A stretch of 64,000 nucleotides of DNA, from the NCBI RefSeq assembly GCF_000717335.1, contig NZ_JNYZ01000004.1, positions 357,918 through 421,917 on the forward strand. Direction: 5' to 3'. Source of the stretch: Amycolatopsis jejuensis. GTDB lineage: Bacteria > Actinomycetota > Actinomycetes > Mycobacteriales > Pseudonocardiaceae. The notes under the pieces were generated by a model. The model searched no databases. It saw nothing but the letters and a program-made list of their open reading frames with translations, and was not told where the DNA came from. Below are positions 17,611 through 25,788 of the stretch, in pieces. The position numbers were made by a program, and so were the translations under genes. Every line of letters starts with the position of its first letter. The first letter of the stretch is position 1.

Positions 17611-18270
17611 ATGCACTCGGTCGTGGTACAGCACGTTCCGTTCGAGGGGCCCGGCCTGATCGCACCCGCGCTCACCGCGGCGGGCGCCGAGGTCGAGATC
17701 GTGCGGGTGTACCAAGGGGATCCGCTGCCGTCGGTGGCGGACCTCGACGTGCTCGTGGTCCTCGGCGGGCCGATGGGTGCCTTCGACGGCCTCCCCCATC
17801 TCGCGCAGGAACGAGCGCTCATCGCCGAATGCGTCCGGCACGACCGCCCGGTGCTCGGCGTTTGCCTCGGTGCGCAGCTGCTGGCCGGTGCGCTGGGGGC
17901 ACGCGTGGAGCGAGGTCCGGCGAGCGAGGTCGGCGCGGGCACGGTGGAGCTGACCCCGGCCGGACTGTCCGACCCGGTCCTCGGCCCGTCCGGTCCGCTG
18001 CTGCCCGTGGTGCATTGGCACGACGACACTTTCGCGCTACCCGAAGGCGGCGTGCTGCTGGCGAGTTCCGACGATTACGCGCACCAGGCGTTTCGCGTCG
18101 GGGCGTCGTATGGCCTGCAGTTCCATGTCGAGCTGGATCCCGAAGCGCTGAAGACGGTTTCGCCGCACCTGCCGGAGGGAACGGTGATCCAGCCGCACGT
18201 CGGCCGGTCGATTGCGGCGGTGGGTGCGCAGATCCTCGACCGCTGGGTCAAGCACGCCACGTCCCGATGA
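17611..18270 (+). CDS. class I glutamine amidotransferase-like protein
   Basis: 219 residues. The start at 17611 has the best ribosome site (AAAGGAGG, 7 bp spacing); earlier in-frame ATGs at 17554 and 17587 lack one. The nucleophile is C85 in LGVCLGAQLLAGALG, with His and Glu in QFHVELD. This is a stand-alone GATase1 protein of the GuaA-like group (COG0518), often of unknown acceptor; some relatives hydrolyse gamma-glutamyl compounds. It overlaps the MOSC gene by 4 bp and starts an operon that ends with a protoglobin. Confidence 0.82.
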   Translation: MHSVVVQHVPFEGPGLIAPALTAAGAEVEIVRVYQGDPLPSVADLDVLVVLGGPMGAFDGLPHLAQERALIAECVRHDRPVLGVCLGAQLLAGALGARVERGPASEVGAGTVELTPAGLSDPVLGPSGPLLPVVHWHDDTFALPEGGVLLASSDDYAHQAFRVGASYGLQFHVELDPEALKTVSPHLPEGTVIQPHVGRSIAAVGAQILDRWVKHATSR

Positions 18271-18950
18271 TGCAGGTACGCACCGTCTCCACCGGACCGG
18301 TGGTTCCCTTGCCCTGGCGAGGCGGGACTGTCCTTTCCGGATTCCGCAAGACGCCGGTCGAGGGCCGGGTCGAGGTCGGAAAGCTCGGACTGGCCGGCGA
18401 CGAACAAGGCGACCGGAAACACCACGGCGGACCACACAAAGCGGTACTCCTCTACCCGGCCGAGCACTATCCTCAGTGGACGGACCGGCTCGGCGACCTG
18501 ACCCCGCCGTCGTTCGGCGAAAACCTCACCACCACGGGGATCATGGAGACCGACGCGGTGATGGGTGCGCTCTACGTCGTCGGCACTGTGATACTCCAAG
18601 TCACCCAGCCGCGGCGGCCCTGTTACAAACTCGCGGCGTACCACGGAATTCCGGACCTGGCCGTACAGACCCAGCGCACCGGCCGCACCGGCATCTACTG
18701 CCGCGTACTGCGCCCCGGGTACGTCGAGACCGGAGACGGGATCGAGCTGCTGCACGAACCCGAGCACGGAATCACCGTCGCCGAGGTGCACCGAGTGATC
18801 AATGTGGACCGGCACGATCTCGTTGCGGCCAACCGTCTTCTCGACCACCCCGAAATCCTGCCGGAATCCTGGATCCGGCTGCTGCGCACCCGGCTGGACG
18901 GCCGTCTCGACGACCAGACCAGCCGGTTGCACGGACAACCCATCGAGTAA
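18267..18950 (+). CDS. MOSC domain-containing protein (YiiM-like)
   Basis: 227 residues. The MOSC domain covers about residues 25-170: LAGDEQGDRKHHGGPHKAVL, then FGENLTTTGI and VTQPRRPCYKLA, where the conserved cysteine is the likely sulfur or molybdenum contact. It is followed by a short 3-alpha tail as in YiiM. YiiM-type proteins bind the molybdenum cofactor and reduce N-hydroxylated compounds. The two start codons ATGATG (18267 and 18270) both overlap the amidotransferase stop. The neighbours point to a nitrogen-oxide or N-hydroxyl detoxification role, as an inference. Confidence 0.85.
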   Translation: MMQVRTVSTGPVVPLPWRGGTVLSGFRKTPVEGRVEVGKLGLAGDEQGDRKHHGGPHKAVLLYPAEHYPQWTDRLGDLTPPSFGENLTTTGIMETDAVMGALYVVGTVILQVTQPRRPCYKLAAYHGIPDLAVQTQRTGRTGIYCRVLRPGYVETGDGIELLHEPEHGITVAEVHRVINVDRHDLVAANRLLDHPEILPESWIRLLRTRLDGRLDDQTSRLHGQPIE

Positions 18951-18960
18951 GGAGCCCGAA

Positions 18961-19548
18961 ATGACCACTCCCACCATCCCCGGCTACACCCCCGACGACC
19001 CTGCACTGGCCGCATCACCGGTCACCCTCGCCGACCTGGAAAACCTGAAGGCGACCGTCCTTTTCGGACCGGACGACGAGGCCGCGCTGCGCACGGCCGG
19101 TGAAGTCCTCAGTGGACAGATCGACCAGGTCCTCGACGTCTGGTACGGCTTCGTCGGCTCGCACCCGCACCTGCTCGCGTACTTCTCGACCCCGTCGGGC
19201 GAACCGATCGGCGAGTACCTCGACCGGGTGCGAGTCCGGTTCGGACAGTGGATCCTCGACACCTGCAACCGCCCGTACGACGAGCGCTGGCTGGCCTACC
19301 AACAGGAAATCGCCCTGCGGCACACGTCCGAGAAGAAGAACAAGACCGACGCGGTCGACTCCGTCCCGCACATCCCGCTGCGGTACCTGGTGGCCTTCAT
19401 CTACCCGATCACCGCGACGATGCGCCCGTTCCTCGCCGCGGGCGGCCACAGCGAGGAAGAGGTCGAGGCGATGTTCCAGGCGTGGTTCAAGACGGTGACA
19501 CTGCAGGTCACGCTGTGGTCGCAGCCATACTCCGGTTCCGGATGGTGA
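18961..19548 (+). CDS. protoglobin family haem protein
   Basis: 195 residues. The family pattern is clear: GYTPDDPALAASPVTLADLE, then VLDVWYGFVGSHPHLLAYFS, and IALRHTSEKKNKTD with the proximal His, followed by HIPLRYLVAFIYP. Protoglobins bind O2, CO and NO and may detoxify NO or carry out carbene-like reactions. It lies 10 bp after the MOSC gene with GGAG before the ATG. The next gene, a redoxin, overlaps its stop but is broken. Confidence 0.88.
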   Translation: MTTPTIPGYTPDDPALAASPVTLADLENLKATVLFGPDDEAALRTAGEVLSGQIDQVLDVWYGFVGSHPHLLAYFSTPSGEPIGEYLDRVRVRFGQWILDTCNRPYDERWLAYQQEIALRHTSEKKNKTDAVDSVPHIPLRYLVAFIYPITATMRPFLAAGGHSEEEVEAMFQAWFKTVTLQVTLWSQPYSGSGW

Positions 19549-19914
19549 CTTCCGCTCCGGCTTGGCGGACCACCCGGTGGTTCAACAGCGAGCCGCTCGA
19601 CCTCGCCGATCGGCCTGCGCAGCGTGTTCGAACACCACGAGGCAATGACGCCGACCAGCCTCGAAGCATTCCTGTTCGAGTACCGGATCCGCTTCCCGGT
19701 GGGAGTCGACGCACACGAGGACAGCGGTTCGACGCCGGTCACGTTCGGCAGGTACGGAATGCGCGGCACGCCTTCGATGGTGCACATCGATCGTGACGGG
19801 AACCTCCGCAGCCACCATTTCGGTGCGGTGGAAGACATGGCACTCGCGGCAGAGGTGACCCGGCTGCTGGAAGAGCGCCCTGGCGCCTGCAGTATCGACG
19901 GCACCTGCAGCTGA
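19542..19914 (+). pseudogene. broken thioredoxin-fold (redoxin) gene
   Basis: The frame starting at 19542/19545 reads VTSAPAWRTTRWFNSEPLDL, a good redoxin N-terminus. Then comes a deletion, and the sequence continues in another frame as GLRSVFEHHEAMTPTSLEAF and RYGMRGTPSMVHIDRDGNLR, ending in CSIDGTCS. The part lost is about 40-50 residues and would have held the CxxC active site. The start overlaps the protoglobin stop, so it was once the fourth gene of that operon. The C-terminal piece alone (from GTG 19624) has no ribosome site that I can see. Confidence 0.65.
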
Positions 19915-19918
19915 ACCC

Positions 19919-19954
19919 GGTGCGGGGGGCGGTCAACCGGGCCGCCCCCGCACC
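19919..19954 (+). terminator. GC-rich hairpin terminator
   Basis: The arms GGTGCGGGGGGCGG (19919-19932) and CCGCCCCCGCACC (19942-19954) pair with one bulged G and a 9-nt loop. It starts a few bases after the redoxin remnant and ends the amidotransferase-globin operon. Confidence 0.65.
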
Positions 19955-20092
19955 TCCAGGTGAAGGATCCCGCGCAAACGTCACAAGTAGTCAAAAATGC
20001 ACCACCGGCTGACCGAACGTGCACAATTGTCCGGATTCGACGTTCTTGGCCAGTATCGTCGGTTTGCGAAACGACTCGCAAAGGAGAACCCG

Positions 20093-20473
20093 GTGTTTCG
20101 CTCAGCCACCACTGCAGTGCTGGTCTCGGCAATGGCTGCCGTCCTGACCGCAGCAATTCCGGCAACACCCGCAGCCGCCTCGGTACTCAGCAATGAAGTG
20201 CCCTGTACCAGTTCGGATTACCTGCGCATCACGATCCACGTCACGGACGCTCCCAGCGAAGACCGTTGCATTGCCAACGGCGGAGAAATGGACGTCAAGT
20301 CGAGCACTCGCGGTGCCGACATGTGGCTCACCAGGATCTCCACCGGAAAAAACCGCGTTCAATGGCACGGCGACAAGAAATGGCAGCCGTCCACTCCCAT
20401 CGGCAAGCGCACCGTCTTCACTTTCCCGAATCATCCCGGCGGAGTGCGGATCGACAAAATCAGGATCCTCTGA
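20093..20473 (+). CDS. small secreted protein, beta/gamma-crystallin-like
   Basis: 126 residues from the GTG at 20093 (AAGGAG at 20081-20086). The signal peptide is TTAVLVSAMAAVLTAAIPA with cleavage after AAA near residue 30. The mature 95 residues begin with PCTSSDYLRITIH, have DRCIANGGEMDV and TGKNRVQWHGDKKW, and end GGVRIDKIRIL. This layout (NxxYLxI, CFANAG-like, last strand IxxIRIY) resembles Streptomyces killer-toxin-like and antifungal AFP beta/gamma-crystallin proteins. I place it there with moderate confidence. It stands alone, with stop close to the response regulator on the other strand. Confidence 0.65.
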   Translation: MFRSATTAVLVSAMAAVLTAAIPATPAAASVLSNEVPCTSSDYLRITIHVTDAPSEDRCIANGGEMDVKSSTRGADMWLTRISTGKNRVQWHGDKKWQPSTPIGKRTVFTFPNHPGGVRIDKIRIL

Positions 20474-20485
20474 ACCACCGCCGGC

Positions 20486-21142
20486 TCACTCCTCGGCATC
20501 GCGGACCAGCAGCGCGATCTGCACCCGGTTCGTGACGCCGAGTTTCGTGAACAAGCTGCTCGTATGAGCCTTCACCGTAGCCACGCTGATGTGCAACCGC
20601 GCGCCCACCTCCGCGTTCGACAGTCCGGACGCAATAGCGCGGGCCGTATCCAGCTCGCGTTCAGTCAGCGCGGACAGCCGGGTGCGTGCCGATTCCCGGG
20701 CCGTGCGGCGGGTTTCCGATGACTGCGGGCCCATTGCCGCGGTGATCAGGCGGCTCGTCGCGGCCGGGGACAGCGCCGGGTTTCCGGACGCGACGGCGCG
20801 TACCGCGGCCAGGATGTCCGGCGGCGGCGTGTCTTTCAGCACGAAACCCAGCGCACCGGCTCGCAGCGCGCCGAGCACCATCTCGTCGGAATCGAACGTG
20901 GTGAGCACCAGAATCCGCGGCGCTTCCGGCCACGTGAGGATCTCCTCGGTGGCACTCAGGCCGTCGCGGCCGGGCATCCGCACGTCCATCAGCACTACGT
21001 CCGGCTTCAACCGGCGGACCTCGGTGATCGCGGTGTTGCCGTCCGCGGCCTCGCCCACCACGGACAGGTCCGGTTCCCCGTCGAGGATGAGCCGCAACGA
21101 CATCCGTACCAGCTGGTCGTCGTCGACGATCACCACGTCCAC
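20486..21142 (-). CDS. NarL/LuxR-type response regulator
   Basis: 218 residues. The receiver domain has VDDDQ at 6-10, the phosphorylated Asp at D53 (VLMDVRMPG), the Thr of LTTFDSD and Lys of FVLKDTPP. The C-terminal LuxR helix-turn-helix (about 155-215) has LTERELDTARAIASGLSNAE and LHISVATVKAHTSSLFTKLG. The GTG start follows the stop of the histidine kinase directly, so the two form one unit. Its target genes are not visible. Confidence 0.93.
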   Translation of the reverse strand: MDVVIVDDDQLVRMSLRLILDGEPDLSVVGEAADGNTAITEVRRLKPDVVLMDVRMPGRDGLSATEEILTWPEAPRILVLTTFDSDEMVLGALRAGALGFVLKDTPPPDILAAVRAVASGNPALSPAATSRLITAAMGPQSSETRRTARESARTRLSALTERELDTARAIASGLSNAEVGARLHISVATVKAHTSSLFTKLGVTNRVQIALLVRDAEE

Positions 21143-22330
21143 TCATTCGCTCCCTTCGCCGCGCGCCGGCCACGGCAGCCACGCACTGAGCACGAACCCG
21201 CCGCCGGGGTCCGCGCGATGGTCCAGTTCACCACCGGCCAGCCCGACCCGTTCGGCGAGCCCCAGCAACCCGAACCCCGACGACGGCGGCGGCGCCTCGC
21301 CCCGCGCCGCCCCGGAATCGCGCACCGTCACCCGCAGTCCCTCGCCCTCGGCCCCCTCGACGGTCACCACCACCTCGGCTCCCGGCGCATGCTTCCCGGC
21401 GTTGGTCAGTCCTTCTTGGACGATCCGATATGCCGTGCGGGCAACCAGGTCCGGCGGCGAGTCCATCGAATCGGGCGTGTACGTGACGGCCACACCGAGC
21501 GCACGGGCGTCGGCGACGAGCGCGGGCAGGTTCGCGAGCGACGGCTGCGGCGGTTCGAGCCCGTCCGGGTTCGCCCGCAGCACCCCGAGCACGTCGCGCA
21601 GTTCCTCGAGCGCCTGGTGCGCGCCGTCGGCGATGCCGCGAGCGAGGACCGTGGCCTGCTCGGCCGGGAGGTCGGTGCGATGTCCCAGCACCCCGGCCTG
21701 CATGGCGACCAGCGAAACCCGGTGCGCGAGGACGTCGTGCATCTCGCGGGCGATCCGGTGCCGCTCGACGATCCGCGCCTCGGCGGCCCGCGCGGTCTGC
21801 TCGCGTTCGGCGCTCTCCGCACGTTCCCGCAGCGACCGCAGCTCCTCCCGCCGCGCCCCGATCGCCGCGCCGACGGCCACCACGATCCCGGTGGCCAGGC
21901 TCGCCACGGTGAGCAGCATCCACCACGGGTCGGGTTCTCCGGTCCGGGGATAGAGGCTGTCGGTGACCAGCGCCGTCGCCACGCACGCGACCCCGATGAG
22001 CGAGGTCTCCAGCGGACGCCGCCGGGTGGCCAGCGACCCCAGCACCAGCAGCGCCGCCCCGGCGGCGAGCGTGGACACGGCCGAGGCGACCACCACCCCG
22101 GTGGCGACCGTGAGCGGGTACCGCCTCCGCCACATCGCCGCGACCAGGCATCCGGCGGCCACCGCCGGGTCGCCGAAGATCAGCCACCCGATCCGGGGAT
22201 CTTCGGAGTCCGGCGGGAGCTTCGAGGCGACGGAGACCCAGGCGAGCAGGCCGATGACGACGGCCACGACCAGCCGCCATCCGTGCTGCCACGGCTTGAG
22301 CCTGGCCTGCGGAACGCTCACCCGCCCCAT
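21143..22330 (-). CDS. sensor histidine kinase (HisKA_3 type)
   Basis: 395 residues from the ATG at 22330 (MGRVSV); the frame is open upstream but lacks a better start. About five or six hydrophobic segments fill residues 20-155, a coiled coil follows (RREELRSLRERAESAEREQT), then the phospho-His site REMHDVLAHRVSLVAMQAG, the N-box EGLTNAGKHAPGAEV and the G-box GFGLLGLAERV. It has no large extracellular sensor domain, so it probably senses a membrane state or compound. It partners the response regulator directly downstream. Confidence 0.92.
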   Translation of the reverse strand: MGRVSVPQARLKPWQHGWRLVVAVVIGLLAWVSVASKLPPDSEDPRIGWLIFGDPAVAAGCLVAAMWRRRYPLTVATGVVVASAVSTLAAGAALLVLGSLATRRRPLETSLIGVACVATALVTDSLYPRTGEPDPWWMLLTVASLATGIVVAVGAAIGARREELRSLRERAESAEREQTARAAEARIVERHRIAREMHDVLAHRVSLVAMQAGVLGHRTDLPAEQATVLARGIADGAHQALEELRDVLGVLRANPDGLEPPQPSLANLPALVADARALGVAVTYTPDSMDSPPDLVARTAYRIVQEGLTNAGKHAPGAEVVVTVEGAEGEGLRVTVRDSGAARGEAPPPSSGFGLLGLAERVGLAGGELDHRADPGGGFVLSAWLPWPARGEGSE

Positions 22331-22472
22331 CTTCGCCGATCCGCCGCGGCCGTGCAGCCGCCTGCGGGCGAGCGTCGCCCTAGACCAAAGTCGGACCCGC
22401 GTTCGCCACGCGCCCGATGTGCGGCCCGCTCGCCGCGGGTGACACTTACCCCAGGTCAAGGGAGGAATGATG

Positions 22473-22703
22473 ATGAGCAAAGGTGCCTACGGAGCGGTGC
22501 AGGCGGCGGGCATGGTGATCACGATCGTGTCCGCGCAGGCCGTGATCCGCAGCTTCTTCGACCGCGACGACGCCCAGCTCTGGGGCATTTTCGGCTGGGT
22601 ACCGGGTGGCTGGGCCGGGCAGCTGGTGGTGCTGCTGGTGCTGGCTCTGGCCGGGATGGGGCTCGCCGGGTGGGCCTTCGACCGGGCGAAGACGAAAGGC
22701 TGA
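22473..22703 (+). CDS. small membrane protein with two membrane segments
   Basis: 76 residues (MSKGAYG start). Three ATGs in a row (22467, 22470, 22473) follow GGGAGGA; the third has the best spacing. Hydrophobic helices are AVQAAGMVITIVSAQAVI (about 8-25) and LVVLLVLALAGMGLAGWAF (about 50-70), with a short acidic loop SFFDRDDAQLW between. I do not recognise a family. It is 57 bp before an ECF sigma factor in the same direction and could be membrane control for it, but this is only inferred from position. Confidence 0.6.
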   Translation: MSKGAYGAVQAAGMVITIVSAQAVIRSFFDRDDAQLWGIFGWVPGGWAGQLVVLLVLALAGMGLAGWAFDRAKTKG

Positions 22704-22760
22704 ACGCGCTGGTGTCGAATGGGGGTGCCCGCATTCGTAGCCGGAAGGAGCTGGGGCCGG

Positions 22761-23948
22761 ATGGACCTCGACCGCATCTACCGGGACGAATACGGCCGGT
22801 GCGTGGCCACCCTCACCCGGATGCTCGGCGACATCGGGCTCGCCGAGGAAGCCGTGCAGGACGCGTTCGCCGTCGCACTCCGGAAGTGGGACGAGCCGCC
22901 GCCGAACCCGGGTGCGTGGATCGTCACGACCGCGCGCAACCGGGCGATCGACCGCCTGCGCCGGGAGTCCACCCGCGAAGCCCGCCACGCGCAAGCGCTC
23001 CTGCTGCAGCAGCCCGGCGAACCCGCGGAAGCCGGACCGGTGCGCGACGACCAGCTCCGCCTGATCTTCACCTGCTGTCACCCGGCGTTGTCGGCGCTCG
23101 CCCAGACCGCGCTCACCCTGCGGCTGCTCGGCGGGCTGGAGGTGGCCGAGATCGCGCGGGCGTACCTGGTGCCGGAAACCACCGTCGCCCAGCGGATCGT
23201 GCGGGCGAAGAAGAAGATCCGCGACGCCGGGATCCCGTACCGCGTCCCCGAAGCTGCCGAGCTCCCGGATCGGCTGGCACCCGTGCTGACCGTGCTGTAC
23301 CTGGTGTTCAACGAGGGTTACACGGCGACGTCCGGCGAGCTGGTGCGGACGGATCTGTGCCAGGAGGCCGTCCGGCTGGCCCGTGCGCTCGCCGAGCTGA
23401 TGCCCGGCGAGCCGGAGGTGCTCGGCCTGCTCGCGTTGCTCCTGCTCACCGAGGCCCGCCGCCCGGCGCGCGTGGGACCTTCGGGTGAGCTGGTGGTGCT
23501 CGCCGAGCAGGACCGGTCATTGTGGAACCCGGACCTGATCGCCGAGGGGCATGAGCTCGTGCGGGAATGTCTGCGACGCGGTCAGCCGGGGCCGTACCAG
23601 CTGCAGGCCGCGATCAACGCCGTGCACACGGACGGACCGGCCACCGACTGGACGCAGGTGCTGGCCCTTTACGACCAACTCCTGCACCTCCGCCCGACGC
23701 CGATCGTCGCGCTCAACCGCGCGGTCGCCGTGGCCGAGGTACACGGTCCGGCGGCGGCGCTGGCCATCGTCGACACCCTGGACCTGCCGGGCTACCACCT
23801 GCTGCCCGCCACCCGCGCCGACCTGCTCGCCCGGCTGGACCGTCCGGCGGAGGCGATCGCGGCTTACGGCGACGCAATCACCTTGGCCACCAACGAAACC
23901 GAACGGGCATTCCTGTCCACCCGGCAAGCCCGGCTGCCCCGGGGTTAG
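22761..23948 (+). CDS. ECF sigma factor with C-terminal helical-repeat domain (ECF42-like)
   Basis: 395 residues from the ATG at 22761 with AAGGAG before it. Sigma region 2 (RIYRDEYGRCVATLTRMLGD to NRAIDRLRRES) and region 4 (LTLRLLGGLEVAEIARAYLV, TTVAQRIVRAKKKIRDAGIP) fill the first 165 residues. The rest (LYLVFNEGYTATSGE to the end) is the DUF6596/TPR-like extension typical of the ECF42 group. Those sigma factors usually sit beside DGPF/YCII-domain genes and lack a classic anti-sigma factor. No DGPF gene is next to this one; a small membrane gene is there instead. Confidence 0.88.
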   Translation: MDLDRIYRDEYGRCVATLTRMLGDIGLAEEAVQDAFAVALRKWDEPPPNPGAWIVTTARNRAIDRLRRESTREARHAQALLLQQPGEPAEAGPVRDDQLRLIFTCCHPALSALAQTALTLRLLGGLEVAEIARAYLVPETTVAQRIVRAKKKIRDAGIPYRVPEAAELPDRLAPVLTVLYLVFNEGYTATSGELVRTDLCQEAVRLARALAELMPGEPEVLGLLALLLLTEARRPARVGPSGELVVLAEQDRSLWNPDLIAEGHELVRECLRRGQPGPYQLQAAINAVHTDGPATDWTQVLALYDQLLHLRPTPIVALNRAVAVAEVHGPAAALAIVDTLDLPGYHLLPATRADLLARLDRPAEAIAAYGDAITLATNETERAFLSTRQARLPRG

Positions 23949-23958
23949 CAGCCCCGAA

Positions 23959-24013
23959 GTCCGTGAAGGGAACCTTCACGGAATCAGATTCCCTCATGGT
24001 TCCCTTCACGGAC
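23959..24013. repeat. 55-bp palindromic repeat, copy A
   Basis: The arms GTCCGTGAAGGGAACC (23959-23974) and their perfect complement (23998-24013) enclose a second inner palindrome, GGAATCAGATTCC. The stop codon and the last residues of the amino-acid permease (VREGNHEGI) are encoded by this element. The reverse complement of this copy is nearly the same as copy B at 25733-25787. It lies between convergent genes and may also end transcription. Confidence 0.85.
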
Positions 24014-25435
24014 CTGGGGCGATTGCCACTGGCGAGGGGCCAGCGCGGCGTAGGTCTCCGGCCGACGGCGGCGCAGGTACGCGGCGACTGCGATGCCGAC
24101 CACGATCAGGACCGGCAGAAGCCATGGCAGCAGGGCGATCCAGGCTGCGTCGGAACCGGCCATCGTCGGGAAGTTCTGTACGGCGAGCACGATCACCACC
24201 AGCAGTCCGAGGCCGCCGAGGCCGGGCGCGATGCAGGTGCTCCACCAATGCGGGTCGCGCCTTCTTCGGAAGAAGACCACCACGGCGACCGATGCCATTG
24301 CCTGCAGGACCAGGATCGCGAGGGTGCCGAAGCCGGTCATCGACGCGGTCAGGAAGGCTACCGGGTCCAGACCCAGCACTGCGAAAATTGCGGCGACTAC
24401 CGTGGCGAAGCCGAGTTGTGCGGCGCTCGCGTTGCGGGGAGTGCCGGAAACTGTGCGGGCCAAGGCTTTTGGCAGCACACCGTCGCGGGCCAGGGCGTAG
24501 ATGTAGCGGCTTGCGGAGTTGTGGAGGGCCAATAGGGCGGCGAATAGGCTTACGACCAGGAGCAGTTGCATTATGTCGGTGAGTGCGGTGCCCAGGACGT
24601 TTTGCGAGGTGGCCAGGAGGAGGTCGCCGGTTGCCAGGTGGTCTTGGGCGATGCTTTTTGCGTTCTCGACGCCGATTGCGCTTACCAGGGCCAGGGAGGT
24701 AATGGCGGCGAAGATGCCGATGGCTATTACGGCGATGTATGTTGCCCGGGGTACTGAGCGGTTGGGGTCTCGGGCTTCCTCGCTGAAGAGTGCTGTTGCT
24801 TCGAAGCCGATGAAACATGTTGCGGCGAATAGTAGTCCTAGGCCGATTGAGCCGGAGGCTACTATTGCCGGGGAGAATGCAGTGAATTGGTAGCCTGATT
24901 TTGCCAGTACTGCTACGTCGAATACTGCGAGGATGCTTACTTCCAGGATGAGGGAGACGGCCAGGACTTTTGCCGAGACGTCTACTCCTCGGCGGCTCAG
25001 CAGGAATACTGCCAGCACTGATAATGCTGACCAGAATTCCCAGGGTAGGTTCAGGTGGAAGACGGTGTTGAAGACGCCGGACGTCAATGCGCCTGAGGTG
25101 CCTACTGCTCCGGCTACGAAGCAGTTGTATCCGGCCAGGGCGATGAATGCGCCGGAAAGGCCGGTTGGGCGGCCTAGGGCGATGGTGAGGTAGGTGTAGA
25201 AGCCGCCTGCGTTGGAGACGTAGCGGCTCATTCGTGCGTAGCCTATGCCGAAGAGGAGGAGTACTAGTCCGGCCAGGAGGAATGCTGCTGGCATTCCGCC
25301 GCCGTTACCAAGCGCTATTCCCAGACCGGCGATTACCACCATTCCGGTTAGCGGGGCTACTGCGGCCAGGACCAGAAAGGCGATGCCGCCGGTACCTAGG
25401 GCGTTGGGGCGGAGGCCGGGGGGTGACTGTGTCAT
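23984..25435 (-). CDS. APC family amino-acid permease
   Basis: 483 residues from the ATG at 25435 (GGAGG before it). About twelve membrane helices are seen. The first has GTGGIAFLVLAAVAPLTGMV, and the consensus FIGFEATALFSEEARDPNRS with VPRATYIAVIAIG follows in the middle. It should exchange or import an amino acid or amine; the substrate is unknown. The last nine residues come from a palindromic repeat, so the original C-terminus has been replaced. Codon use is unusual for the window: A-ending codons are common, including three CTA in five codons near 24830 and ATA near 24730. Confidence 0.88.
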   Translation of the reverse strand: MTQSPPGLRPNALGTGGIAFLVLAAVAPLTGMVVIAGLGIALGNGGGMPAAFLLAGLVLLLFGIGYARMSRYVSNAGGFYTYLTIALGRPTGLSGAFIALAGYNCFVAGAVGTSGALTSGVFNTVFHLNLPWEFWSALSVLAVFLLSRRGVDVSAKVLAVSLILEVSILAVFDVAVLAKSGYQFTAFSPAIVASGSIGLGLLFAATCFIGFEATALFSEEARDPNRSVPRATYIAVIAIGIFAAITSLALVSAIGVENAKSIAQDHLATGDLLLATSQNVLGTALTDIMQLLLVVSLFAALLALHNSASRYIYALARDGVLPKALARTVSGTPRNASAAQLGFATVVAAIFAVLGLDPVAFLTASMTGFGTLAILVLQAMASVAVVVFFRRRRDPHWWSTCIAPGLGGLGLLVVIVLAVQNFPTMAGSDAAWIALLPWLLPVLIVVGIAVAAYLRRRRPETYAALAPRQWQSPQVREGNHEGI

Positions 25436-25587
25436 CTTGGACCTCCGGTGGGGGGTGGGGGTCCTCAGTGTGCCGGTGTGAGGCGGGGGCTGTGTTGTCG
25501 GCGCGGGCAGAGGTGTTGCCTGTCCGTGCAACGCCGGTTCCTGTTGCGGGGTGACTGGTGGGGCACCCCGAAGCCGGGACCGTGACT
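25436..25587. other. upstream region of the permease, no gene seen
   Basis: G/T-rich DNA between the permease start and the long hairpin. It holds the permease ribosome site at its left edge. I see no convincing coding frame, and no clear operator or promoter hexamers. Confidence 0.4.
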
Positions 25588-25646
25588 ACGGTCTGAGGGT
25601 GGTTGTCAAGGCGGGAAAGATGCCTTGACAACCACCCTCAGACCGT
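25588..25646. repeat. 59-bp perfect long hairpin element
   Basis: The 25-bp arms 25588-25612 and 25622-25646 are perfect complements (left arm begins ACGGTCTGAGGGTGG, right arm ends CCACCCTCAGACCGT) around the 9-nt loop GGGAAAGAT. It is distinct in sequence from the 55-bp repeat. There is no gene inside. It may be a dispersed palindromic element or a strong transcription stop. Confidence 0.8.
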
Positions 25647-25732
25647 GTTTTGGCTTCGTATCGGGGTGCAGGGCGGGGGCTGGCTGCCCGGGTTTCGTGG
25701 GGTTCGCGCGTGCGGCTTGGGCGGTGGGGGAA

Positions 25733-25787
25733 GTCCGTGAAGGGAACCATGAGGGAATTAGATTCCGTGATGGTTCCCTTCACGGAC
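25733..25787. repeat. 55-bp palindromic repeat, copy B
   Basis: The same 16-bp arms as copy A (GTCCGTGAAGGGAACC and complement) with the inner part GGAATTAGATTCC. It ends 2 bp from the stop codon of the hydrolase gene (25789). So both copies in the window abut the 3' end of a minus-strand gene, and the two bound the permease region. Confidence 0.85.
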
Positions 25788-25788
25788 G

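Noticed and set aside
23959..25787. The two inverted palindromes as ends of an insertion sequence
   Set aside because: The DNA between encodes a normal permease and no transposase, and each element is itself a full palindrome; no target-site duplication was seen.
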